Assembly (NCBI GenBank): GCA_007449985.2
Contig: VIIQ02000072.1
Location: 310,001 to 374,000, forward strand
Reading direction: 5' to 3'
DNA: 64,000 nucleotides
From: Desmodesmus armatus
Lineage: Eukaryota; Chlorophyta; Chlorophyceae; Sphaeropleales; Scenedesmaceae
Below the pieces are notes generated by a model, which was not told the DNA's origin, did not search any database, and was given only the letters and a program-made list of their open reading frames with translations. The stretch's first letter is position 1. Every line of letters begins with the position of its first letter. The position numbers and the translations under genes were made by a program. Positions 47,985 through 58,940 of the stretch are shown here, piece after piece.

Positions 47985-48477
47985 TATGTAACCTATATAG
48001 ATAAATAGGCCTATATAGGTAGCCTATATCGGGTGCTTCAAACGGGACATAGGGTCAAGAATATAGGGTTTTGGCAGTTATGGCAGGTTTATGGCTGTGG
48101 AGATCTCTTCTAGAAGGCCAGTAAGATGATGCTAGTGCGCAACAGCTACAGGCTGAAGCACCGCAGCGAGGCAGCAGGCGACCTGGTTGAGAAGGCCTTC
48201 TGGATTGAGGACCTGGCAGCGTAGGACAGCTGTGCTGCAGGGCATGTCCAGCTGGTTGCAGTGGTGATCTGAGCTGGCATGTGTCGTGTGGTCCGCGAAT
48301 TGAACCGCTCGACCTCCGAAAATGCGACTAATAAACCAAATATAATGTAAAGAATAAATGGTGCGATTTACAGGGGCGTGGCTGTCTGTCTAACACATGC
48401 CAGCCCACACATAGGATCCTACATAGTGAAAATAGCCCTATAACCCTATAAATAGCCTATAAATAGGCCTATGTCCC
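47985..48477. mobile_element. MITE-like segment bounded by TATAGGC-type palindromic clusters
   Basis: AT-rich clusters of AGGCCTATA/TATAGGCC words lie at 47985-48040 and 48425-48470. A 10-bp inverted pair, GGGACATAGG (48044-48053) and CCTATGTCCC (48468-48477), encloses about 415 bp. No target duplication is evident. The interior holds a 32-codon open frame (48126-48224). Confidence 0.4.
48126..48224 (+). other. Possible small ORF or captured exon fragment
   Basis: ATG to TAG, 32 residues, beginning MMLVRNSYRLKHRSEA and ending FWIEDLAA. Composition looks protein-like (amphipathic, charged) in a region otherwise without coding character. No match recognised. Confidence 0.25.
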
Positions 48478-50898
48478 AAATTGACCGACCCTATGCTCAT
48501 GCCTACCTGCGAGGGAGTTGTGACACAGAACGTGAGTCACCCTGACACAACCGCCGAGGACAAGGACAAAGTGCATTCGCAGCACCTTTGATCGCGAGAT
48601 TGTATTATGCGAGCAGCAATGACAATGTTCTGGGATGGCTTTGACTGTACGAGGTTGAGGCCAGCACGCGTCAACGAGACGCACCGGCGGGCCGCGCTAG
48701 CGGTGCATGCACAGGCCGCTGTCGCTCAGCCAACTGTGTCAAGGTGTGTTAGCGCTGACACCAGCCGACAGGCGCTTCCATGGCAGCTGCAGCACAGATA
48801 GCCCTTGCTTAGGTTGCCAAGGCATTCTCAAAGGCAGAGGGACAACCGCCTCACACCAGCTAGACAACCGTTGTCGCTGCGGCAGTGACGGCCCAGGCGC
48901 TGGATGCCTGAGGCCCAGCTCAGCTCAGAGGCTCTCCCCCCCCCCCCCCCGTCCAGCGAGATGGTAAGGGCCCACGGGGCTGCGCAGCTATGACTTTGAG
49001 ATGCTGCTGTTCACAGCGCCACGGTAACAGAGCCCACTTGAGTTGGGAACACATGCTGGGGGGTGCACATGCAAACATCGCTGCCCATGGGCCATGGTGG
49101 CCACTGCACCACTCTGCATCTTGGTTGAGCGCTGTTGGATATGACTGTGTCCAAGGGTCCAGGCATGTGATGTCATCGGGTTTATCTCTGCATAGCCTCA
49201 GCTGGCAGAGGAGCGTACAGAGTGGCAGGTGTCGTGCAACCCAGCAACCTTGCGCATTTACATGCACACGCCGGATACATCCCATAGTACTTGCCATAAT
49301 CAGCCTGGCAGGCCCTGCCGCACAAATGTTGCTGGCCCAAGGGTCACTGACTCTGGCAGCTTGGCCTGCAATACTGCACTAGTGCCCTGATGCACCACCT
49401 TCTCTGCCTCTCCCCCTCAGTACCTTGTCTGCCACTGTTGCCCGGCGAAGCCCTACAATCGAGGAGTCTAAGTGCACTGCCAGTGCTGAGCACTAGACGC
49501 AGCCTGTTGTAGTAAGATCGCAGAGGCTGAAGCTGTCGTGTCTGTCAACGAAAAGACGCAGCCTGGCAGTTCCACAATCACTGGGTTTTGAAGCCCTGGC
49601 TGCTGCACAAACTTGGTTTCAAAGCGGCCGTATCAGCTGTATACACTACGCAATGGCGGCGCCCCTCAGGGGGCAGGGGGGGGGCAAATATGACATTGAA
49701 ATTGACGCTTTCGTGCTTGCAGCATGCAGCTCCACGCTGGCAATTTTACAGCCACTCAAGAGTTGGCCCTGAGGGAAGTTCCGGCGGCATGCATGTCAAT
49801 GCTGCGTTGGTCACCGACACAATAGTATTGTGCAAGTAAATCACAGCCACTGACCGGGTCTTCTGGTTACACTCTCACCCCCAGCACCAAAGTTTGATAG
49901 TATGATAAGCAGAAAACTCTCTGAGTTATTCAATGTTGCTGCGCCATCAGCATGATGCTGCCAACATGCTTTCGTGTGTGCAGGCTCCGGCCCTGTGAAA
50001 CCTGCCCACAGAGCAAGCCACGCAACAGCCACGCAACAGCACCAACCACAGCTGCCCAAAACCACACAATGTAATAATAGTGACATGATAGTGATGTAAT
50101 AGTGACACTGTTATATTATTGGTTAGTCTTGCCTGCCCCACTGGAACCTGTTCGGCTCTGGGACTGTTTTGCAACCTTTTCCTGGCGCCTGGCAAGCTGC
50201 AAGCCGTCAAAAGGGGATCAACACAAATTTTTGCAGGAACAAACACCACCCGCAACCACCAAGAGCATCAGATCTGCCCTTGCAGGCCCTCTGACACATG
50301 AGAGCACCAGCATGTTGAGCTGGCATCAACCTTGGCACTGTTTCAAACAGACTGTTCCTGTGATAATCTGTCAGCTGAAAACAAACCCATCACAGACACA
50401 TGTAAGCCGACCCCAAGGCATACACCATGCGACGCCACCACCTTGTGATCATGCTGCTATCGCTGGGCCGCTGCCCTCATCTGCACCGCAGGTTGTAAGC
50501 TGAAATCACCGCCCACTGGCACCCCCACCCCACAAACACATCACAGACATTCACTGACTCGGTAAGTCAGGTTGACCTGATGCCTTGACTCCAAGGCATG
50601 TCGTAGTACGACACTCTACCATGACGGTTATAATTGTGGCCCTTCAGATAGAAGTTTGCCTTATTGTGACAACACAACCCAGCATCTCCAGGCTGCCTCA
50701 GCCTGCGCACAACGTTGCAAACATTGCGCAGGCTGTGGCAGCCAGGGGCCCTGGCAGGGCTGTTCACCAGTAGAACTCGGCCAAGGCTGTCAGCTGGAAG
50801 CGAGCCATTTCACCACACACGCACATACACTGCATGAGTGATTCACAGCCATGCACCATCCCCCCTTGTGACCATCAGGTATGATACCACCACTCAGT
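48478..50898. other. 2.4-kb intergenic region
   Basis: 3' flank of the minus-strand gene ending at 50899. No gene, RNA or clear repeat seen beyond short poly-C (48940-48951) and poly-G (49675-49684) runs. Confidence 0.5.
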
Positions 50899-52653
50899 CT
50901 AAGCTGCTGCCCTGAGTTGTGCCAGCAGTCTGGCCTTGAGATGCTCAAACTCTTGAGGGTTGCTGAGGCCCCTGTCGCGCAGGTCAGCTGCCTCACCCAG
51001 CCTGCACAGCCAGCTCTCAGTGGGGGCAGCCAGCACAGAGATCTGCAGGCAGGCAGACAGCAACGGTGACGGCAGGTGCGCAGGATCAGCAATGCATGGC
51101 ACCGCACTCGTGACTAGACAACCCTGTCAAGCCCAAAGTGAAACTTTCACTTTCCAAGTTGGACCTTACTTTGAAGTGTTGGTACAGCTTCACCGATGAC
51201 TGCCGTTTATGCTGACCTGAACCTTGCCACTTCAACAGATGTTGCTGAGTTATCGCAGTTCATCTCTGCAAGAAGAGCATAACAGCCTTACCGGTACCTT
51301 GAGTCCGTCTGCCTCTGCAGGGGTCAGCACACCGCGTGCCACCAGCCCATCCAAGTCCTGCAGGCGCTGCACCAAGTCGCCGCCGGCCTTGCCCGCAGGA
51401 GTCACTGCGCCCCATGCAGACACGGGTGCGCGCATGGCACCTTCGCTCTGCAGCTTGTTGAGCTTGACGGCCAGGCGGATGGCCTCCCGCACCTGCTCTG
51501 GGCTCTTGAGGAAGGCTGCAGACACCTCTGGGCAGCTGGTCCCACCATTTCCTGCGGTCTGGACGTTGACGGCCTTCAGGCCGAAGCATGTCATGCAGCA
51601 GTCGCTCTGCAGCTCGACATCCTGCATGCAGGACAGGGGGTGCATACAGCAGGTGGCAGTTGGCACGGATGCAGCAGCAGCAGTGTACAAGATGCAAGGT
51701 GCTGTTGGTGTGCTGGAGAAGGCTGTGTGGAATTGTGCTTGCTGCGCACACAGAGCTGGGGCGCACAAGGGCATGTCGATGCACTGCGTGACATGACGGC
51801 GATGCTTTCTCTGTGTGCAGCATCTGGCAGAAACATATGCCTGGCCGCCAGGCTGCTAATGATTAGCCGGCCAACATGTGCAGGGTGCACTGCATGTGCA
51901 CACCAGCACTTGCAATTTGTGACCTTGCAGAACAGTGTCGCAGCCTCCTGTGGCCACCCCGTACCTGAACCTTCTCCAGTGGCACTGTCTTGAGCGTCTT
52001 GGCGATGTGGCTGCATAGTGATGAAGCAGGAGGATGGGCAGCAGCAGCATAAGTCAAAATGGCGGGCAAGTGCTGGCACTGTAGGATGGTTGGAGGGCCC
52101 CCACGGTGGTGCAGCATAGCATAGACGAAAAAGCAGCAACCTCATGTCTGCAGCTTTGATTTTGTACATCCTGTTGATGGCTTACTGGGGGCAAAGACAG
52201 TGGGGACCACAGAAAGCATGAGGTGGCCCCTGCCCAACGTCACAGCCATAATTAGCTCACACTAACCTGGCAGAGGGAGGCACATGATGCTCTGGTATCA
52301 TGCTTAAATTACGCCTGTCACAGGACAATGGCCTCATAATCAGATTGGTGATGCCGTCTCTCACCAGCAGCAGTCGTTGTGGGCAGCTTGGAATGTGATG
52401 GCGTCTTTGTCCAGCTTCAGGCTGAACTGGTTGGCATAGATGCAGGGGCACAGTCCACCAACTGGAGCGATCAACAGGTTTGTGCAACCTGACAGAAGAG
52501 TCCACATAGCTGCTTGGCAGCATTGCAGCTTCTTGAACTGCCTGTCGTTCCGCTCAACAGCAGTGGCTTCTCCAGGCATGTGAAGTCCTCTGTCTCGATG
52601 AACCTCTGCATGGCCTGAGCCGGAGTGGGAGCCTTGAGGGGGGCTGTTGCCAT
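50899..52653 (-). CDS. Bacterial-PH-like (bPH_2/DUF304) protein with SHOCT-like helices
   Basis: Exons 52653-52365, 52010-51965, 51621-51292 and 51042-50899. Exon 1 starts MATAPLKAPTPAQAMQRF and later has a hydrophobic stretch around AMWTLLSGC. The run FSLKLDKDAITFQ, then KTLKTVPLEKVQDVELQSDC and FGLKAVNVQTAG, follows the bPH_2 pattern of a hydrophobic strand, an IPL-x-x-I/V segment and a late VQTAG. Two short helical hairpins, LQDLDGLVARGVLTPAEADG and AADLRDRGLSNPQEFEHLK, resemble SHOCT motifs. Exon 1 is one base short: the starting frame and the DRQFKKLQ frame differ near 52558, and adding one base makes every downstream phase fit (269 aa). The donor of exon 3 could also be at 51298. The role is unknown; membrane-associated oligomerisation is plausible for both domain types. 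Confidence 0.6.
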
Positions 52654-53338
52654 GGTGGCGTCTGGCTAGCAACAACAGCACTGCTGAAGTCTCCTATGCC
52701 ACAACCTTGTTGCCAGATGGAGCCTGTCGACCTATTCACGGTTAAATACGTATCAGAACGGTGTGTGAGCTTCGTCTCATCACGTGGACCCTGTGGTGCC
52801 GTTGGGCACTTTCATGGAGGCGTCCAATTCATGGCATGGACGTGAATTGTGACATGAACCCCACTCGACTTGTGGTCCAAGAGGACTGTGATGCAAATCA
52901 ACACCTTGGACAGGCTATGGATTCACTCTTCAAGTTGCCTGAGGGCTATGAGTCTTGAGTGAACACCAATCCAAAGGTGGACGGACAGTAGCAAGGGCAC
53001 GTCCTGCCAGCGAGGGCCAAATTCAAGATGTTGGTGTAGGCTGCCATTGATGAAGGTAGCTTCGAACTTCCGACCAACAACAGAGCTTACACAGCACAGT
53101 CCTGACAGCCCTCCTGGACAGGTGTGTGTTGGATAACCACAACACCAACTCCATTTGGATAGCGCCTGATTACAGACGGAGCCGTGACACCACCACAAGT
53201 GCACTGCTTGTTAATCATAAATACAACTGCAAGTTGACAAGCGGGTGCAATCCAACGCTTTGCTATGTTGAGCACAAGCAACCAACAGCCAGCTGCCCAA
53301 TGGCAATTGGCGACGCTGTCGGCACAGAAGTACCCCCA
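52654..53338 (-). other. Intergenic, 3' flank of the AIDA-like gene
   Basis: TGTAA on the minus strand at 53174-53170 is a plausible polyadenylation signal for the gene ending at 53339. A 93-codon minus-strand open frame (53204-52923) matches nothing I recognise. Confidence 0.4.
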
Positions 53339-56300
53339 TCAGTGCTTGGTGAGGCTCCTCACAATGTGCACGTACATGGGCTTGCTGGTGTATGAGGGGC
53401 GCTGGCTGCGGGGTTTGTAGTCTGCTGGCTTCTTGTACAGCTGCAGCATGGCGGCACCCGGCCGCAGCAGTTCTTCATAGGGCAGCACTGCGTAACACTT
53501 GACACTCATCTGCACAGGCATAAAGCAGGGCAGAAAAGTATGCTCAGCTGAGCAGACAGGTCATGCCATGACTACTGCCCTGTGGGGTTGGCTGAGAAGC
53601 CTTCCAGCCAACACTGACCATGACGATGTCAAACCATGCATCATGGATCATCAACAATCAGCCAGTGTTGCATCTCGCACACCATGCCAGTCAAGGGTTG
53701 TCTTCATGCCCGCTATCATAGCGGCGGCGACCGCAGCCCGACATAGGTGCAGCTGGCAGACAGACTGCTGAGCAGATCCCTGCTGTTGTGTCGCACAGCC
53801 CCACCTTCTTCTTGTCTGCCTTCCAGTGCTGCAGCTCCATAAACACGGCAGCATCCTCTGGCAGGCAGTTGAGCGGCGTCTGCAGGTGCCACACAAAGTC
53901 CAGGTCCAGCTTGTCATCTGCACCAGAGCGGGCTGCACACACCTGCACACAGCATGCACACCATACATCACCGTTGTGCCTAGCGTGCCACGTGCAGCTC
54001 ACAAGATGCTGCTGACACGCGAGTGTACCATTCGGGGGGTCATCTGACAGCACCCAGCAGTGAACCACCCGGTGTGGTGTGCCAGTTTCAAGGTCTTCCC
54101 ACACCTTGTAGTCACTGCCACCTCTAGCCATCATGCCCTGACCACACATGAAGCTGCTGTAGCGCAGGAATCACAAACTTTGATTGGTTACCATAACCTA
54201 CTGGCGTTGTGGTAGTAAAACCACCTGATGATCATCGCTGAGCCCCGCCTGCAGCAAGCTGTGGTGGCTGCCTTACGACAGTGCTTGAGGATTCCCGGAA
54301 TTGACCCAAAGTTTGGACCATACAACTATGGTTGTTACCCAACCGTGGCCATGCATGGCTCTTGGTGGTGCCTACCTGTGGTGACTCCTGCACTGCCTCC
54401 AACAGCTTGCCGCGCTTGTCTCTCACGGTGAGCTGCACATGCGGCTGCGCCATGCTGTCTGCACCCTTGACTGACCAGCTGCCTGTGTCAGCCCAGCACG
54501 TCGTGCATACACACAGGTTGCAGTATGTAGATTATGCAGGCATACCTGCTTATGCCAGCAGAGCGATGCATGCCATGCTGGCAGCTTCAGCAGCAGAACA
54601 GGCATGCAAGCGCCCCACAGCTTGAGCTGCGTTGTGCGCACACCATGGAGGCTGAGTACGCCGGCTTCCAGCCAGCTGCCGTTGGAACGCTCGGTACGTG
54701 CGTGCGTACTCCGTAGTATGCAGGTACGGCACCAAGAGTATATGCGGTATGCATTGCGTTGCTGACATGAGATTGCTGAGCATTCCTGGCACGCACCAAA
54801 GGATATGCTGAGGGTGACGTCTCCCTGCTGCAGCTCCTTGACTGCTGGCCGCAGGGTGCTGGTTGCTGCATGCTTTGAGTCTGCCGGCTGCTTGCGCTCC
54901 GGCACGCTGAGCTCCGTGCTCTCCTGCTGCTCTATGGTTGTGGTGATGAGATCCTCCGTCTCCTCATGCGGCTGTGCACTGCGTGGCCGCAGCCGCAGCA
55001 TCTGCAGGCCGCTGCTGGCGTCTGTGTCTGCTGCCTTGAGCGCCAACGCCACGCCTGCTGGCAGCTGCACTGCGCGCACGACGAAACATCCCAGCAGCAA
55101 ACACAACCCATTGACTGAAAACGCACGTCAGGCTTGGCACGTCTGGCAGTGCATGTGGTTGTCGCATTGCAGGCAGGCAGCGAGGCAGAACAGCGTTTGG
55201 GCGTCCTAGCCTGACCTACTGGCACTGGCGGCAGCTGCTTAAGGGCTGCAACTGCAACTCCACATGCTGCTGCGGTAATGGTCCAGGTGGCAGCACATAT
55301 TGCACTCACCGTCTGACACAATCAGGCCCGCCACAAAGGGCTTGAGTGCCTGCATGCCTGTGAGTCCGACTCCAGGCACCTGTGCTGGGGTGCTGCCATT
55401 CAGCTCCTGCAGGCATGTAGCGCAACACAAGCTTGGTTCCTGTTTGCTTCATATTACTGGCTGTTGGTCACCGGCTGCTGGTCACAGCTGATTCAATCAT
55501 GGTCTCCCTTGCAGTCACTGGACAGCAGGGTGTGGTTTTGCACTGCCTGCAGCCCGTGACGGTACACATGTGCGCTCTCCAAAGCCGCAGTATGTGTAAG
55601 TGGCTGAGCCATCTGCTGGGAGGCTGTGTCCGTCACTGTTGCTGGCCCAGGCCGTCACTGTTGCTGGCCCAGACGGGCTGCTGGGTCAGCAGGAGCATGG
55701 ACGTGTCCCAGGTCACAAGCATGCACACAAAGCTGCTTGCCAGCAGCGCTCCGGGATCACCTGTATCCTGAGCTTGAGCACTGCTGCAAGTTGAGCTATG
55801 GATGCTCGCCGGGGGCCCTGAAGGCCCAGCTTGTTTTCACTGCCCTCCAGTGAGGTTGCCACTTGCAGGCGGTGGTAGCTTGACACCGCCTCTTCTACCT
55901 GCAACAAGCATGCACTCTCAGTCACCATCAACAACATGTGCACACAACCTCTCTTTCTTTCAGACTACCAGGGAGGTCTGCTATAGTGTGCATGCACCTG
56001 ATGCTGATGTTGTGGTGGCCTTACGGTATCCTTTGTTTGCCCGCTGGTGCATCCATATGGCTGCGCCCTTTGACGCGCATGAGCAGCACAGACTGCAGAG
56101 ACTCACCTGTCCCCATGCATCGTACTCCAAAGCCTCCTTGTATGCCTGCAGCACATATAGGATATCTTCACAGTCTCCATACCAACTGGCACAGCAGACA
56201 GTGCTGATGACTCAGCCGGCATTAGGTGAATCACCCCAGGCACCACGACACATAGCGAGCCTGTTCAACAGTGTAGGGGCTGCCAGCTTCGAAACAGGCA

Positions 56301-56351
56301 CAAGGATTCTCAGGCACTCACCGCACTCCATGTGTGCCGCGTGCTTTCCAT
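53339..56351 (-). CDS. AIDA: AIDA-like C2-domain protein (axin interactor, dorsalization-associated homologue)
   Basis: Nine exons, all phases consistent, encode 355 residues: 56351-56322, 56145-56107, 55898-55761, 55406-55310, 55069-54797, 54458-54376, 54137-54029, 53932-53805, 53509-53339. The N-terminal helical domain has EYDAWGQVEEAVSSYHRL, matching the DFDSWGQLVEAIDEYQ region of animal AIDA as I remember it. The C-terminal C2-like domain has PHVQLTVRDKRGK, AAVFMELQHWKADKKK, MLQLYKKPADYKPR and the ending KPMYVHIVRSLTKH, which parallels the ELYKKPTDF and KPLYLHLHQTL ending of AIDA. The central acidic, low-complexity region is longer than in animals (about 306 residues). In vertebrates AIDA binds axin and the C2 domain binds phosphoinositides; what it does in an alga is unknown. 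The ATG at 56351 is chosen because it places the WGQ motif at the right distance from the N terminus. Confidence 0.85.
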
Positions 56352-56690
56352 CAGCAGCAGCTACAAAAGAGGGATGGTGTGCACGTTCTGCAGATGTCTA
56401 TCAGGTGCCAGTGACACAGCCGTGAGGTGGTCCCAGAGATGAAAGCGTGCATGTATACCATTCAGCTTGCCACTGCCACTTCAGCTCAGACAGTTCAGCA
56501 ACAAAACAAGCTGCAGAAGAAAGTCAAACCCAAATCATCAAAACCTCAGAAAACCTCCTGTGTGATTTTTTTCACAGTATCTGGACTGCCGAAGGCCTGC
56601 AACTCGCAAGGACGGACAGTAAAAACAGTGAAGCATGTTTTGTTTTCCAGTTTTTCCCGACACATCAGCAGCAGCAGTCCGTGTTGGTGC
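56352..56690. promoter_or_regulatory. Divergent intergenic region
   Basis: About 340 bp between the AIDA-like start (minus) and the ATG at 56691 (plus). No TATA box or other site recognised. Confidence 0.35.
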
Positions 56691-57052
56691 ATGAGCGGCC
56701 AGACACTGTTTAATATTTGCCTCTCTCAAGTTTCCGATAACATCGATAGGGTTGTCTCCTTAAAAGGACTTCCGGAGGACATTGTGCTAGAGCTTTTGGC
56801 CCAGATATTGTCTAGGGGCAGGTTGAATCCCCGTTCCGTTGGGTTATTTGCGGAGTGTGGCCACGAAGCCGTCAACCAGGTGCTTAGGGTGAGCACCAGA
56901 GGCAACAGCAAGGCACACTGGCAGCATAGTGGAGCCACTGCAACCTCACTCCTTCTTGCTCAACTCTTCAGGAACTCAACCTACGAGACGTCCCGGTGCT
57001 TGTCGAAAGCACTACGCACCTGTGGCTGGGCGAACATCGCAGGCTTTCCTAG
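56691..57052 (+). CDS. N-terminal part of an LRRC42-like/LRR protein, or 5' exons of the methyltransferase gene
   Basis: Exon 56691-56888 encodes MSGQTLFNICLSQVSDNIDR, then SLKGLPEDIVLELLAQIL and GRLNPRSVGLFAEC. That order (L-x-x-C, N-I, L-x-G-L-P, L-F-x-x-x) is typical of the cap preceding leucine-rich repeats in LRRC42-type proteins. It splices in phase 0 to 56972-57052 (ELNLRDVPVLVESTTHLWL), where TAG gives a 92-residue product. No LRR repeats follow. The frame beginning at 57211 (after an acceptor) could be reached only by a weak phase-2 donor in this exon, so a fusion to the downstream methyltransferase is possible but unproven. Confidence 0.5.
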
Positions 57053-57234
57053 CCAGGCGTGGTCTCGGCTTCTTCTGACAGGTGGGAGGGCGTAGCAGTC
57101 TTACCGGGCGCGCTGAACGCCCTTTTGCATGTTTACAGCATGTTTCAGCCCGTCACGCGTCGTCGGCTTGATATGAACCTCTGACTCCTGCTGCTTGCTG
57201 CTGCTGCAGGTGTGGTGCACTTGGAGGCCACCCC

Positions 57235-58940
57235 ATGCTGGCAGTGATTGCCCCAAGCCAGCCAGTCGCAGTTCTGGCGGGAGCCAATGAGTGTTGCTTG
57301 GTCCCCACGACTAGCAACCTGCCGCAGCACAAGTTAGAGCAGGCACCATCGCAGCACTGGGATGTGCCGGCGCAGGTGGTCCTGCAGCCTCTCACATTGA
57401 ACGGCACCAAGCAGCTCAAGCAGCAGATGGGCGTTGTGCAGCTGCACAGTGACCAGGGCACCGGCAGCGCAGCCATGACGTCCTCCTCGGCGGTCCCAGC
57501 AGCAGCCAGTGATGCCGTGCTGGAGCCCAGCAGCACCGCAAGCAGCGCTGGCACAGGCAGGAAGGAGCGACGGTCCAGCGGCAGGACAGAGCGCCGACCC
57601 AGCAGGGGAGAGCGCAAGTCAGCTGCAGCAGCCCCTGTGGCGGGCTACTCCACTGACAGCTACTGGAACAGCCGGTACGCTGAGCGCAGCACCCACTTCG
57701 ACTGGTTCTACAACTACAGCGCCCTTGCTGAGCTCATTGGCACCACCTGCGACAGCCAAGCGGGGCCCTGCCTGCATGTCGGATGCGGCAACAGCGGCTA
57801 CTCTGAGGGCATGGTGCAGGATGGCTTTGAGGTGAGCCTGCAGGCACTGTACCAGCTGCATGATTAAACCCTCTTGCAACACGCAGAGCTGCAATCCCGC
57901 CTCCATGCGCTGTGGCACATGCTGGCCGCTCTACAGGGCGCACAACTTTGTCGACAGCCTTGCTGGTAATGTAGGAAGCTGGTTAAGCCTTTTTGACATT
58001 GTAGGAGCACTGTGGTGTCATTTGCGCTGCGCTGGTGCTCCTACACAAGTGGCGGACTCTGTGTTGGCTGTCTGCACAGACTTGTGTAGATCGTTGCACT
58101 TCTCCCCTGTCCTTGATGTTTATGTGTTGAACTACTCAGTCTGCTGGTACCCAGGCCTGGTCAACATCACCATGGACCTGAAGGAGCGCTGACACAGCCT
58201 TCTGCCCCTCCTGCTCCTGCATGCGCTTGCAGGTACTCAACGTGGACATCTCGCCTGTCGTGATTGAGCAGATGCGCATCATGGACCAGCTTGAGGGTCA
58301 GACGTGGGAGGTGGCGGACTGCCGCTCCATGCCGCAGTACGCGGACGGCTCGTTTGGCAGCGTGCTGGACAAGGGCACCTTGGACGCAGTGCTGTGCAGC
58401 AGCCATGGCACCGCAGATGCAGTCTCCTACGTCAATGAGGTGTACCGGCTGCTGGCGCCTGGGGGTGTATTCCTGCTGGTCAGCCTGGGGCAGCCCCATG
58501 CCAGGCTGGCAGCCCTGAAGTGCCAAGCAGCAACCAGCCATGTCAGCACATCCCTGCCGTACCTATCTGCGGAGCTGCAGCAGCGTGCTGCGGCTTCCGC
58601 TGCAGCGTCTGCGGCGGCCAACGGCAACAACGGCAGCAAGGACAGTGGCACGGGCGACAGCAGCGAGCAGCAGTGGGAGTGGGAGTCTGTGGAGGTGTAC
58701 CTGCTGCCCAAGCCCAGTTTGTACCTGCAGAGCGAATCCAGCCTGACAGGCAAGCCCATTGTGTCCCACATGCGCCACAGCGACAAGGATATGCCAGTGG
58801 AGTGGCTGGGCCCGTTCACGCCTGGCGCTGAGTTGGACGCGTTCATCGCTCAGCAGTCCCTGGACCTGCGGGAGTTTTTCACTGCCTTTGCCTGCACCAA
58901 GCAGGGGCCAGGCGCAGCAGGCGCAGCACAGGAGTGTTGA
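57235..58940 (+). CDS. METTL13/EEF1AKMT4-like SAM-dependent methyltransferase
   Basis: Exons 57235-57831 and 58233-58940 join in phase 0 (434 aa). The catalytic part starts at SYWNSRYAE and HFDWFYNYSAL, then motif I CLHVGCGNSGYSEGM, the acidic strand VLNVDISPVVIEQM, DCRSMPQYADGSF and LDKGTLDAVL, followed by EVYRLLAPGGVFLLVSLG. These are the hallmarks of the METTL13/EEF1AKMT4 family, which methylates lysine or the N terminus of elongation factor eEF1A. The substrate here is inferred by family only. A Ser/Ala/Arg-rich segment of about 130 residues precedes the domain. An Ala/Gly/Ser-rich insert (about 58590-58670) interrupts the C-terminal half. The true start may be upstream because the frame is open from 57211 after an acceptor. 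No second methyltransferase domain is present, unlike animal METTL13. Confidence 0.85.

Noticed and set aside
52923..53204. 93-codon minus-strand frame between the bPH/SHOCT and AIDA-like genes
   Set aside because: No signal peptide, domain or splice connection to either neighbour; it overlaps the candidate polyadenylation signals.
56427..56690. Upstream extension of the LRR-cap exon to an ATG at 56427
   Set aside because: The extra 88 residues are low in family character and overlap the divergent promoter; the ATG at 56691 directly precedes the recognisable cap sequence.
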